Shown here: piece after piece, positions 24,804 through 33,268 of the stretch
Numbering within the stretch: position 1 is the first letter of the stretch
Layout: every line of letters starts with the position of its first letter
Assembly (NCBI GenBank): GCA_017621815.1
Contig: JAGASK010000015.1
Location: forward strand, 1-36,504
Direction: 5' to 3'
Origin: Lachnospiraceae bacterium
GTDB taxonomy: Bacteria; Bacillota; Clostridia; Lachnospirales; Lachnospiraceae
DNA: 36,504 bases
Position numbers and translations under genes: made by a program
Notes under the pieces: model-generated
Databases searched by the model: none
What the model saw: only the letters and a program-made list of their open reading frames with translations
What the model was told of the DNA's origin: nothing

Positions 24804-24957
24804 TTTCTAAAAAGTTAATAAAGCTGATAAAATTGCATGTGTAACTGAAGCTTCAGTGAATTTCTTTTGTTATGATTTAAGCAAATTTAAGCTTGAAAAA
24901 GAGTACGATGGAGCGAAGAATCAAGGTAGGGTTGTTAAAAGGGGGAATAAGAGGAAA

Positions 24958-26031
24958 ATGAAAGAACCTGAAGTTTTATTGGAAAGCTGGTCTCCGGTAT
25001 GTAACATACAGGCATTTGTAGAAGAGAGTGAAACCTGCTGTTATCTTTATCTGTGGTTTAATCCGGGGCAGGAAAATTCCTATATAAAAAGCTGTTGGAT
25101 ATGCAACGTGTCGAAAACTCCGGATAAAATAGAAGTAGATGCCATGAAAGAGGGAATGGCACCTGCCATGCCGAAGGAATTTGTAGGTCATGATAAAGAC
25201 GGAATAAAAATAAGTAAGGATGATTTGTCAATTGTATGGTTTGAGGAAGGAGATGCTGCTGCGCTTCTTGAAAAAGACAAGCTGCTTTGCGTGATTCCAG
25301 GGTGGAGTGATGGCAGAAATTTTAACGGATACTCCAGACATGCTGTAGGAACGGCACCATATGCATGGGAAATGGAAAAGGCAGAGAATGTACTTTTAAA
25401 AAGAGTTAATAAGAGCCGGGATTTTTGGAATTATTTTGAAACGGACTATTGGAAAGACGTACAGGAAATGCATATACGGGCATTGGAAACGTTTTTTGGA
25501 AAATATGATAAATATTATGCAATTGACGGAGGGAATTTTCCGCCTAAGGCTTTGATTACAGGAACGAAGAATAACATAAGCTTCGGAATTACGGCAGGCG
25601 TCAGCTTGATTCCCATGCCGCAGGTTGAGCAGTATTTTCAGGAAGAAGCTGATGATTTCAGACGTATGGAAGTCGGATTTGCAGCATGTGCAGAAAAGCA
25701 GGATATTTGCATAAAAATGTACTCCTTTATGTCAAGCATAGCTTCCCTCCCATGGAATGAGATAAGTTTTCTTTCTCATGGGCATACGATACCATGTGAT
25801 ATAATAGAGGGATTTCAAGCGGTGTGGATGCTGGATTCCCGCCTTTTGCCGCAGATAGAAGCGCCGCAGTATCCTGATTTTATGAGAGATAAAATAAATT
25901 TGTTATGGATAGTTCCTGTTACAGAACAAGAGTATGAAATGATTAAAGAGCTGGGAACGGAAGAAATATTGGAGCAGTTGGAAGAAAATATAAAAGGAAT
26001 TCATATTTTTGACGGAAAAGGCAAGCTGTAA
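24958..26031 (+). CDS. Suppressor of fused (SUFU) domain protein
   Basis: The protein (357 aa from ATG 24958) carries a C-terminal region matching the bacterial SUFU family: FFGKYDKYYAIDGG is part of the N-terminal half, and LPWNEISFLSHGHTIPCD before the GFQAVWML strand is the diagnostic stretch. Bacterial SUFU proteins are often immunity proteins in polymorphic toxin systems; that role is inferred. The site GAGG lies only a few nt from 24958, with GGGGGAA further up. The frame is open back to GTG 24856 and that extension is protein-like, so a longer product cannot be excluded. Confidence 0.82.
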   Translation: MKEPEVLLESWSPVCNIQAFVEESETCCYLYLWFNPGQENSYIKSCWICNVSKTPDKIEVDAMKEGMAPAMPKEFVGHDKDGIKISKDDLSIVWFEEGDAAALLEKDKLLCVIPGWSDGRNFNGYSRHAVGTAPYAWEMEKAENVLLKRVNKSRDFWNYFETDYWKDVQEMHIRALETFFGKYDKYYAIDGGNFPPKALITGTKNNISFGITAGVSLIPMPQVEQYFQEEADDFRRMEVGFAACAEKQDICIKMYSFMSSIASLPWNEISFLSHGHTIPCDIIEGFQAVWMLDSRLLPQIEAPQYPDFMRDKINLLWIVPVTEQEYEMIKELGTEEILEQLEENIKGIHIFDGKGKL

Positions 26032-26077
26032 AACAGAGATATAAGTGACTATGGATGAGCAGGAAGGGAATGAAAAA

Positions 26078-26548
26078 ATGCAGAAACGCCCGCAGAACGG
26101 TATCCGTGATATCGAAGCGGAGGTATATGAACGCAGAAAAACAATCAGGGAACGGATAGCGGAAATTGTTGAGTCCAGGAATCTGACCAGTTATATGAAT
26201 GATACAAAATGGAAGGAATTCCGGGAAGCAATGGAAAACGAAATGCCTTTCAGACCGCCGTATATTTTGAAAACATTGTTTGAGGAAGAGAAGGGTGAAT
26301 ACTTTTCACATTTTACAGATGATGTATGGTATTTGGGAGCATATGGCGCTGAAGAATTTGCAGGCCTGAATTATAAAATCATCGAGTGGGTGAAGGTGCG
26401 CCCCCGCTATTATGAGGTAAAGGGCGGAAGATTGGTGCAGGAAAGGATTCTTCATGATGCAGAGGCAGAATTTGTGGCTGTCTTAAGTAAATATCATATT
26501 CCTTATGAAGTAAAGGACGGGGTTTATGTTATTTATGGCTACCGTTAG
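26078..26548 (+). CDS. DUF6678 family protein
   Basis: This 156-residue protein resembles DUF6678, of unknown function: NDTKWKEFREAM, FRPPYILKTLF, then DDVWYLGAYG and IEWVKVRPRYYE. It has no signal or membrane segment. The start is ATG 26078 after GGAAGGG; earlier in-frame starts (26045 GTG, 26051 ATG) lack a good site. It follows the SUFU gene closely and is probably part of the same unit. Confidence 0.72.
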   Translation: MQKRPQNGIRDIEAEVYERRKTIRERIAEIVESRNLTSYMNDTKWKEFREAMENEMPFRPPYILKTLFEEEKGEYFSHFTDDVWYLGAYGAEEFAGLNYKIIEWVKVRPRYYEVKGGRLVQERILHDAEAEFVAVLSKYHIPYEVKDGVYVIYGYR

Positions 26549-26625
26549 GGACAAGTTATATATTTCGGCTACGGAAAGCCACTGAATTATGGAGTCTGGA
26601 TAAAATGAAGAATCGGAGGGGGAAA

Positions 26626-27153
26626 ATGGAAGAAAAAGCTATAATTATGGAAACGGACAGGTTGATTTTAAGAAGATATACCGAAAGTGATTTACAGGAT
26701 TTATACGAATTTTTATCGGATGCAGAAGTTTTAAAATATGAGCCCTACAGGCCTATGAATATTAAGGAAGTAGAAGGCAATCTGGAATGGAGAATTTCAT
26801 CTAATGAAATGATTGCAGTTGAATTAAAAAGCAATAAAAAACTCATAGGAAATATGTACATAGGCAGGAGGGATTTTGAGGCACTTGAAATCGGGTATGT
26901 ATTTAATAGAAATTATTGGGGAAAAGGGTATGCCAAGGAAAGTTGTAAGGCCTTGGTGGAACAGGCATTTGCCGACGGTATACATAGAATTTTTGCCGAA
27001 TGTGACCCCCAAAATGTAAACTCGTGGAAATTATTGCAGGCATTGGGATTTATACGGGAAGCCCACTTAAAGAAAAATATATACTTCTGGAAGGATAATG
27101 ATAATAAACCTATTTGGAAAGATACATATATTTATGCCAGGCTGAATGAATAG
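26626..27153 (+). CDS. GNAT family N-acetyltransferase (RimJ/RimL type)
   Basis: This 175-residue acetyltransferase of the RimJ/RimL-like group has the N-terminal ETDRLILRRYTESDLQDLYEF, the core EIGYVFNRNYWGKGYAKESC with the acetyl-CoA loop, and AECDPQNVNSWKLLQALGF. The substrate may be a protein N-terminus or a small amine. CGGAGGGGG sits just before ATG 26626; the frame opens 7 codons earlier. Confidence 0.92.
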   Translation: MEEKAIIMETDRLILRRYTESDLQDLYEFLSDAEVLKYEPYRPMNIKEVEGNLEWRISSNEMIAVELKSNKKLIGNMYIGRRDFEALEIGYVFNRNYWGKGYAKESCKALVEQAFADGIHRIFAECDPQNVNSWKLLQALGFIREAHLKKNIYFWKDNDNKPIWKDTYIYARLNE

Positions 27154-27209
27154 GACAGGTTTATTTTGTCAGTCAGACGAAAGTATCGATTTGATTTTGA
27201 GGTAATGAT

Positions 27210-27611
27210 ATGAAAATAACATATAAGGAAATTAAAGAATTTAACAGTAAGGATTTAGAAGAACTTTTTTTATCCGTAGATTGGGAGTCAGGAAAATTCC
27301 CTGAAAAATTACAGAGGGCAATGCAAAATTCTTCCGTGGTTATTTCTGCATGGGACGGTGATAAACTGGTGGGATTGGTTAGGGGACTTGATGATGGAGA
27401 GACGGTGGGATTTATTCATTATCTGTTAGTTAATCCTGATTATCAGGGCTTTCATATCGGTGCCGGACTTATGAACAGAATAATGGAAAAATACAAAAAT
27501 TTACTGCATATAAAGGTCATGCCGTCTGACCCTAAGACAGTGCCTTTTTATGAGAAATTTGGATTATATAAGTATGAAAATTATACTGCAATGGAAAAGA
27601 AAAATATGTAA
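27210..27611 (+). CDS. GNAT family N-acetyltransferase
   Basis: This 133-residue, compact GNAT domain has DKLVGLVRGLDDG, the strand HYLLVNPDYQGFHIGAGLM with the acetyl-CoA loop, and PFYEKFGL. The substrate is unknown. It lies 56 bp after the previous acetyltransferase and may be cotranscribed with it. Confidence 0.9.
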   Translation: MKITYKEIKEFNSKDLEELFLSVDWESGKFPEKLQRAMQNSSVVISAWDGDKLVGLVRGLDDGETVGFIHYLLVNPDYQGFHIGAGLMNRIMEKYKNLLHIKVMPSDPKTVPFYEKFGLYKYENYTAMEKKNM

Positions 27612-27698
27612 TGAAAGTATTTCTGAGGAAAATCTTAAGTATTAGTGTTTTGCATTGTTTTTCAAACATAAATATTGTATGATAAATTCACATAATGC

Positions 27699-27726
27699 AT
27701 TACAGGAACTTATTTTTACTTATAAT
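27699..27726 (+). promoter_or_regulatory. Promoter of the four-repeat secreted protein gene
   Basis: ATTACA (27699-27704) and a perfect TATAAT (27721-27726), 16 bp apart, lie 44 bp before the start codon. A second possible pair, TTGTTT (27654-27659) and TATGAT (27678-27683), lies further up. Confidence 0.6.
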
Positions 27727-27769
27727 ACTTTTGATATACAATAAGGTACAGCTTTTATGGAGGCGAAGA

Positions 27770-28861
27770 ATGAAAAGGTACAGAATTGCAAAAATATTGA
27801 TGGCAGCTTGTCTGGCATTGGGAATGATTGTAATGCCGGCAAGCCGGCTTCAGGTACAGGCGGCAGAGGTTGTAGCAACTGTAGAAGGAACTGTTTTATC
27901 AGGAACAACTTCTGAGGTACTATGCCTTTCCACTAAAGAAGGTAACATGGAGATTAAGCTGGACAGTAATACAGATACCAGTGCCTGCAAGGTACTGCTT
28001 TCGGACCAGAAGGTTAAGGTTTCGGTTTCCCATGGTTCTGACGGATATCTTCATGCAGTTAAAATCACCAGTGATACGCAGATACCTACAGTAACAGTTG
28101 ATTCTTCCACTACTGCTACTGTAAAAGGAAAAATTGACGGAAAGAGTAAAGGTGATGTTATATTTTTAGAAACAGAGCAGGGGGAAATGGAGATTAAGCT
28201 GGACGCTACTACAAATATGAGCGGATGTTCCGTACTCATAGCGGGCAAGAGTTATACGATTACCTGCGCAAGAGGTTCTGATGCTTATATGCATGCAATC
28301 AGTATTGTGGACGGCTCGTCAACATCAACTTCAGCCACTGCTGCCACACCTTCCGCTGCGAATTCAGGTCTTACACCGGCACCCGCCGATTCAGCAAACA
28401 GGACTGCAGCTACGGGAACGGTCAGCGGAAAGGTGACTGACAGCACGAAGGAAAATCTTTTATATTTATCCACGAAAGAGGGGGAAATGCAGTTTGTAAT
28501 TGAAAGCAATACCGACACCAGAAACGGTATGGTTCTCACACCGGATAATAAGCTGACAGTATCTTTTTACCATGGTTCGGACGGATATCTTCATGCAGTT
28601 GATATTGTGGGAAGCAAAGATGATTCTTCTTCAGCAGATATTGACACATCCTCTCCGGCTACAGTAAAGGGAAAAGTGGGAAGCAAATCAAGCGAAAATA
28701 TTCTTTTTCTTGATACGGAACAGGGAATGATGGAGCTTAAGCTTGACGGTGTGAAAAGCGTCAGCAATTGTAAGGTTTTTGTTACCGGCAAAAAGCTTAC
28801 TCTTACCTGTGCGAGAGGCTCAGATGCCTATATGCATGCGCTTGATATTACAGCACAATAA
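27770..28861 (+). CDS. Secreted protein with four repeats of an uncharacterised domain
   Basis: The 363-residue product has a signal peptide (about 1-31, ending VQA) and then four units of about 65 residues (37-101, 117-181, 216-281, 297-361). Units 1 and 3 share STKEG and HGSDGYLHAV. Units 2 and 4 share TEQG, a Cys pair and CARGSDAYMHA. The protein is therefore a duplicated A-B pair, with a Ser/Thr/Ala-rich linker (182-215) between the pairs. Each unit looks like a small all-beta barrel. No anchor motif is visible, so it is probably released or loosely bound. The function is unknown. ATG 27770 follows GGAGG; the frame opens 25 codons earlier. It is monocistronic, with its own promoter and terminator. 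Confidence 0.9.
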   Translation: MKRYRIAKILMAACLALGMIVMPASRLQVQAAEVVATVEGTVLSGTTSEVLCLSTKEGNMEIKLDSNTDTSACKVLLSDQKVKVSVSHGSDGYLHAVKITSDTQIPTVTVDSSTTATVKGKIDGKSKGDVIFLETEQGEMEIKLDATTNMSGCSVLIAGKSYTITCARGSDAYMHAISIVDGSSTSTSATAATPSAANSGLTPAPADSANRTAATGTVSGKVTDSTKENLLYLSTKEGEMQFVIESNTDTRNGMVLTPDNKLTVSFYHGSDGYLHAVDIVGSKDDSSSADIDTSSPATVKGKVGSKSSENILFLDTEQGMMELKLDGVKSVSNCKVFVTGKKLTLTCARGSDAYMHALDITAQ

Positions 28862-28881
28862 CAGATAGGATTACTGAAAGT

Positions 28882-28924
28882 AAAAACCTTCCTGAACTTT
28901 AGGCAAAGTAAAGGAAGGTTTTTT
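28882..28924 (+). terminator. Rho-independent terminator of the four-repeat gene
   Basis: AAAACCTTCCT pairs with AGGAAGGTTTT, and an inner ACTTT/AAAGT pair sits around the loop AGGC. A T-run follows. It ends about 65 bp before the next gene. Confidence 0.92.
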
Positions 28925-28991
28925 GTTCATAACAATAGAAAGTCAGTGCAGAAGGTCTTTTGGCCGGTTAAATGAAAGGGGAATCTGCGAT

Positions 28992-29507
28992 ATGAATAAT
29001 GTGATAGAAATAATTCCTTTAGTGGGAATAAACTGGGAGGGAAAAAGCGTTTGTCTGCAGGCGGCAAGGGAAGAAATTATAAACATATTGGGAACCCCTT
29101 ATGGTGCCTTTGGAAAATCCATATATTATTTTCAAAATGATTTGAGGATAGATTTTGATGGTAATGGAAGGGCAGAGTTTATTGAATTTCTGGGAGGTAT
29201 TGACGGGAAGCTGCAGCCTGAAGTATATGGGGTTAAGGCATTTGAAGCCAGGGCTGATGAATTATTCAATATTCTTAAAATGAATAATAATGGGGAAATT
29301 AATGATAATGAAAATGGGTATAGTTATGGGTTTTTAAATATCAGTGTGGGAATTTTTCGTGAAAGAACTCCTGAGGACGTCAGGGAGATGATAGAGGAGG
29401 CAGAAGAAGAGGGCGAGGAACTGGAACAGGAAGATTTGGAATATGAAAAAAGGAAAGCAGAGCATTGGGCGACTATTGGCATTGGAGTTAAGGGGTATTA
29501 TTTATGA
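28992..29507 (+). CDS. Small acidic protein coupled to the TIR gene
   Basis: The product is 171 residues, soluble and acidic, with a Glu-rich helix near the C-terminus (EEAEEEGEELEQEDLEYEKR). The segment DFDGNGRAEFIE resembles an EF-hand loop except for Ala at position 8, and may be coincidence. I recognise no family; its size and strand-rich N-terminal half resemble immunity-type proteins. ATG 28992 follows AAAGGGGA; the frame opens 23 codons earlier. Its stop overlaps the TIR gene start by 4 nt, so the two are made together and probably work together. Confidence 0.78.
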   Translation: MNNVIEIIPLVGINWEGKSVCLQAAREEIINILGTPYGAFGKSIYYFQNDLRIDFDGNGRAEFIEFLGGIDGKLQPEVYGVKAFEARADELFNILKMNNNGEINDNENGYSYGFLNISVGIFRERTPEDVREMIEEAEEEGEELEQEDLEYEKRKAEHWATIGIGVKGYYL

Positions 29508-32239
29508 TTAATCATTATGATGCTTTTATTTCATACAGACATTTGCCGGAAGATAAAATAGTGGCCATTAAGCTGCAGAATTATCTGGAAAGTTTGAAAA
29601 TTAAAGATATTAAAACAGGTAAAAAACGTCATCTCCGAATTTTCAGGGATCAGAGCGAGCTGTTTACCAGTAATGATTTAGGAGCGAATATACGGGCGGC
29701 TTTGGACAGTTCTGATTTTTTAATCATTCTTTATTCCCTTACTACAAAGGAATCAAAATGGTGTATGGAAGAACTGAATTATTTTCGTTCCTTACATGCA
29801 AATACAAATTGTAAAATCCTCCCTTTGATTATAGAAGGAGAGCCGGATGAAGTGTTTCCGGAGGTTCTGAGACGGGAGGAGCGGCGGGTTACAACTGAAA
29901 ATGGGGAATCACGGGTTATTCAGGTTGAAGTGGAACCTCTTGGAGCAGATATCAGGGAAAGCAGCCTTTCTCTGAAGCTGCGTAAACTGAAAAAAACAGA
30001 GTATATGCGGATTGCAGCTCCTGTGATAGGATGCGGGTTTGATGAGCTTTACCGGCGTAATTTCCGCCGGCGTGTGCGGACAGGTGCACTGATTGCCGGT
30101 TTTGTGCTGCTGGTCTGCTTTCTCGTATTTCTATTAATTTACAGACAGCATAATGCACAGTTAACTGAGGCGGAATCCTACAGCAGCATGGCGGGGCAGC
30201 ATGAAGAGAAGGAGCAGTGGAAAGAGGCCCTGATGTATTATAACGAGGCGGTCAGCCGAAATCCGTCTCTTTTATTTGAAGCTTCTTCTGCCCTGTTTCT
30301 TTTGCAGGAAAAACAGTGGCCGTGCATAACAAAGATTGATAATGACAGTCATATTATGAATGGGGTGCTGGAGCCTTCTGTATTGGAAGCTTATGAAAAA
30401 ATAGCGGAACCTGCAGGCGGCAGTATACGGGCAATGGACAGTACCGTCAGTTATTATCTGGTTGACCTTGGTAATGATGAGAACCAATATGGTGTATACA
30501 ATCTGGAGGGGATTCAAACCGCATTGCTTGAAAATGTGGGAACTGTCATGTATGACAGTTATGAACAGGATTATTGGGCTTTTTACCGTCAGGATGGAAT
30601 GGTTACTCTTTATAATCCCACAGAAAATACCTACTGTGCTTTTATGCCGGAAAATATGACGCAGTATTCCGGTCTGATTCATGTAATACCGGCGGGCAAT
30701 GATATTTGCCTTGTTTTGAATGAAGAAACTGATTCCCTGTCTTCCTATCAGATTGATTTTGAGAAAGGAAGCGGGAAGCTGCTCTTTGAAACACCTCTTG
30801 GCGGAATATTCAAAGAGCGATATGCAGAAGAAATAAAAGAGTATGGCAAAACACTTGCTGCCATATATCTGTTTAAAATAAATCCGGAACAGAATATAGC
30901 GTTAGTCGGGAGAACTATTAGTTCGGGATCCGGCGCATGGAGTGATACTGTCGTTTTACGGCTGTCTGATTTGACACTTATAAAAAATATTTCTGATGAT
31001 AATTATGCCTTAAACCAAATTTCCTTTTGTTCAGGGAACGATTGTTTTGCTCTTGCCTATGGGAATGTTGCTGCAGAGGCGGCAGAGGGTGGTTATGCCG
31101 CTGTGTATGATTTCTCAGGAACGGAAATGTTTTGCACAGATATTAATGGAGGACAGGCATATTATGGAGCTGCGTTCCGCAATGACGGCAGCAGGGAAAT
31201 GGTTGTTTGGAGCCGGAATATGCTTCAGTTCTGGAATTACGAGACCGGAAGCAGGTATGCCGCAGATGTTGTGTCCGGCGATAATGCATTTATCAGTGAG
31301 GTCATTTGTACAAAGGATGCCCATTGTATTGCGGAAATGGGAGGCAGCTTATATTATTATAATATTTTTTCTTTTTCGGCAGAAAGCACTGAAGATGCAT
31401 TGCATCAGAAATATAATTCGGTGGAAGTATTAGAGGCAGTGGAGAATGACCATTATTCCCTGAAAATTGACAGTCAGCTTATTTTGAAAGTGGAAGAGGT
31501 AAGAGATGATGAAGAGAAAGAGGATGTTTCGCTAATCAGGATAATGCTTACTGATTTGGAGGGCAATTTGTATGAGAAACTGGAAATAGAGCATGAACAT
31601 CCTGAACGTTCAATTGTGGAAGGCTGTCCGGTTTTATATACTTATTCGCCGGCTTCCGCAATGCTGTCTGTTTGTATTGATTATCAATATTTTTATAGGA
31701 TTGGAATTGCGGCTGAGAAACCGGGATTTACAGGCTGTGAAATACTGGACGATAAATTTATGTCATATATATGCTGCCCTGTCGAAAGTGGAATTCTGGC
31801 AGTGACAGACTCAGGTATCTATTATTGTGATAATAATTCTGTGTCATGGACATATATCGGCAGTCAGCGGGCTTCTGGAACATTAACAGGATGTTTTACT
31901 AACTGGAACGGAAAATTTTTGCTGTGTATTGATAATCAAAACGGCGGAGTGATGGAATTGTGGGATTTAAAGACGAAAAAATGTATTGCGGACTATGAAT
32001 TGGATAATGACGAGGTGGTGAACGGCATCCGGTTTTTGAGAGATAATGTTCTGGAATATGATACGGACAAGGGAAAGACGCAGATACTGGTTGCAGCAGA
32101 TACGCCCGATATACAGGCAAAAAAGGCATTGAGCATTATTTGCGGCATGACGCTGGAGAATGGGGAAAGGCAATACATCCATGAAGTATTTGATGGAAAT
32201 CTGGGCAGCTGGTCGGAGCTGAAGGTTAGCATGAGGTAG
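29504..32239 (+). CDS. TIR domain-transmembrane-TPR/propeller protein
   Basis: The protein has 911 residues. An N-terminal TIR domain (about 4-120) starts YDAFISYRH and has RIFRDQSEL, an ALDSSDFLIILYS strand and SKWCMEEL. Glu90 matches the catalytic Glu of NAD-hydrolysing TIR domains (WCxxEL). A basic stretch precedes one membrane helix (about 194-213). After it come a TPR-like segment (EQWKEALMYYNEAVSRNPS) and about 600 residues of beta-rich repeats with WD-like turns, such as MELWDLKTKKCI. The TIR faces the cytoplasm and the propeller probably lies outside the cell. Such a layout suggests a sensor coupled to NAD cleavage or scaffold formation. Activity and ligand are inferred. Confidence 0.93.
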   Translation: MINHYDAFISYRHLPEDKIVAIKLQNYLESLKIKDIKTGKKRHLRIFRDQSELFTSNDLGANIRAALDSSDFLIILYSLTTKESKWCMEELNYFRSLHANTNCKILPLIIEGEPDEVFPEVLRREERRVTTENGESRVIQVEVEPLGADIRESSLSLKLRKLKKTEYMRIAAPVIGCGFDELYRRNFRRRVRTGALIAGFVLLVCFLVFLLIYRQHNAQLTEAESYSSMAGQHEEKEQWKEALMYYNEAVSRNPSLLFEASSALFLLQEKQWPCITKIDNDSHIMNGVLEPSVLEAYEKIAEPAGGSIRAMDSTVSYYLVDLGNDENQYGVYNLEGIQTALLENVGTVMYDSYEQDYWAFYRQDGMVTLYNPTENTYCAFMPENMTQYSGLIHVIPAGNDICLVLNEETDSLSSYQIDFEKGSGKLLFETPLGGIFKERYAEEIKEYGKTLAAIYLFKINPEQNIALVGRTISSGSGAWSDTVVLRLSDLTLIKNISDDNYALNQISFCSGNDCFALAYGNVAAEAAEGGYAAVYDFSGTEMFCTDINGGQAYYGAAFRNDGSREMVVWSRNMLQFWNYETGSRYAADVVSGDNAFISEVICTKDAHCIAEMGGSLYYYNIFSFSAESTEDALHQKYNSVEVLEAVENDHYSLKIDSQLILKVEEVRDDEEKEDVSLIRIMLTDLEGNLYEKLEIEHEHPERSIVEGCPVLYTYSPASAMLSVCIDYQYFYRIGIAAEKPGFTGCEILDDKFMSYICCPVESGILAVTDSGIYYCDNNSVSWTYIGSQRASGTLTGCFTNWNGKFLLCIDNQNGGVMELWDLKTKKCIADYELDNDEVVNGIRFLRDNVLEYDTDKGKTQILVAADTPDIQAKKALSIICGMTLENGERQYIHEVFDGNLGSWSELKVSMR

Positions 32240-32244
32240 GTAAA

Positions 32245-32379
32245 ATGACTGAAATGAAAATGGAGGTGCGATGTCCGGCCGGAAAGGTAAGAGAGGCAGT
32301 TCAGATTATTAAGGAGATTCACCCATATGAAGAACCGGTAATTAATGTGATTCCGCTATTAAATGAATTTTTTCAGTAG
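32245..32379 (+). pseudogene. NIF3/CutA-like fragment
   Basis: The 44-residue frame reads VRCPAGKVREAVQIIKEIHP, then YEEPVINVIPL. This matches the conserved HPYEEP region of the CutA-like domain inserted in NIF3/YqfO proteins and of related stand-alone proteins of about 100 residues. Only the C-terminal part is present. The site before ATG 32245 is poor. It starts 6 bp after the TIR gene and probably is a degraded remnant. Confidence 0.6.
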
Positions 32380-32396
32380 CAGAAAGCGTGTGGGGT

Positions 32397-33227
32397 ATGA
32401 AAAGTTTAATAAGATTAACAGACTATAATGAATCGGATATTCTGAATATATTTGAAATTGCTGATGATTTGCAGAAGGGAAAATATGCCGGATGTCTTGA
32501 GAACAAAACAATTGTGATGTTCTTTCCGAATACAAGCATCAGGACAAGGGTTACTTTTGAAAAGGGCATTTATCTGCTCGGAGGGCAGACGATTTTGTTT
32601 CCCCCGGAAGCATTGGATAAAAAAGAAGAAATTCGTGATGTAACAGGGTATTTGAATAACTGGGCAGATGTCATGATAATAAGGCATAAAGATATAAATC
32701 TGCTGGATAAAATAAATGAAAATGCAAAAGTACCTGTTATCAATGCCATGACGGATTGCAATCACCCTTGTGAAATGCTTTCTGATGTATATGCGCTTTC
32801 AAAAATCAGAAATGATTATAGGAAAGACAAATATTTGTTTTGCGGAGCAAAAGGAAACATCGGTTTTGCATGGAAAGAAATTGCAGAAGTAATGGGGCTT
32901 GATTTTACATAGTGCTGTCCTAAAGGTTATGAAATGGAGAACGTGAAAGTAATACATAACCCCAGGCAGGCGGTTATCAGTAAGGATATTATATGTACTG
33001 ATTCACTGGCCGAAAATTTACTGAAAGAATTTAAAGATTATCAGATAACAAAGGAAATCATGGAGCTTGCAAATGAGGGGGCTGTTCTGAATCCCTGTCC
33101 TCCATTTTATCGGAATGAGGAAGTGTCCCCTGATGTGATAGACAGTTCATTTTTTGTGGGATATGAATTTAAGAAACACTTATTGGAAGTTCAGCAGGCT
33201 GTAATTATTTATAGTTTATCGAGCTAA
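32397..33227 (+). pseudogene. Ornithine carbamoyltransferase-like gene broken by an in-frame TAG
   Basis: The two halves are one gene in one frame, interrupted by TAG at 32910-32912 (reads LDFT, stop, CCPKGYEMENVKVIHNP). Carbamoyl-phosphate motif NTSIRTRVTFEKG and the NHPCEML segment are in the first part. The second part has ICTDSL and the C-terminal NPCPPF with SFFVGYEFKKHLLEVQQA. It resembles the aspartate/ornithine carbamoyltransferase superfamily but has SIRTR instead of STRTR and HPCE instead of HPxQ. Without the stop it would be about 276 residues, somewhat short for an ornithine carbamoyltransferase. The binding site before ATG 32397 is weak. A pseudogene is the simplest reading. Confidence 0.85.
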
Positions 33228-33268
33228 AAATTTCAGAAATAAAATCAGAACTAACAGAGGTATAAAAA

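Noticed and set aside
27654-27683. TTGTTT/TATGAT as the main promoter of the four-repeat gene
   Set aside because: A perfect TATAAT closer to the start (27721-27726) is a better candidate; kept only as an alternative.
28031-28851. Repeated DNA in the four-repeat gene as a CRISPR or satellite array
   Set aside because: The repeats are in frame, diverged, about 200-300 bp apart and explained by protein domain duplication.
30272-31433. Long alternative frames on both strands inside the TIR gene
   Set aside because: They overlap a long, consistent coding frame with recognised domains and have no own start signals.
32910-32912. TAG read as a recoded amino acid (for example pyrrolysine)
   Set aside because: No recoding system is visible, the other genes here use TAG as an ordinary stop, and the adjacent fragment suggests decay; a nonsense mutation is simpler.
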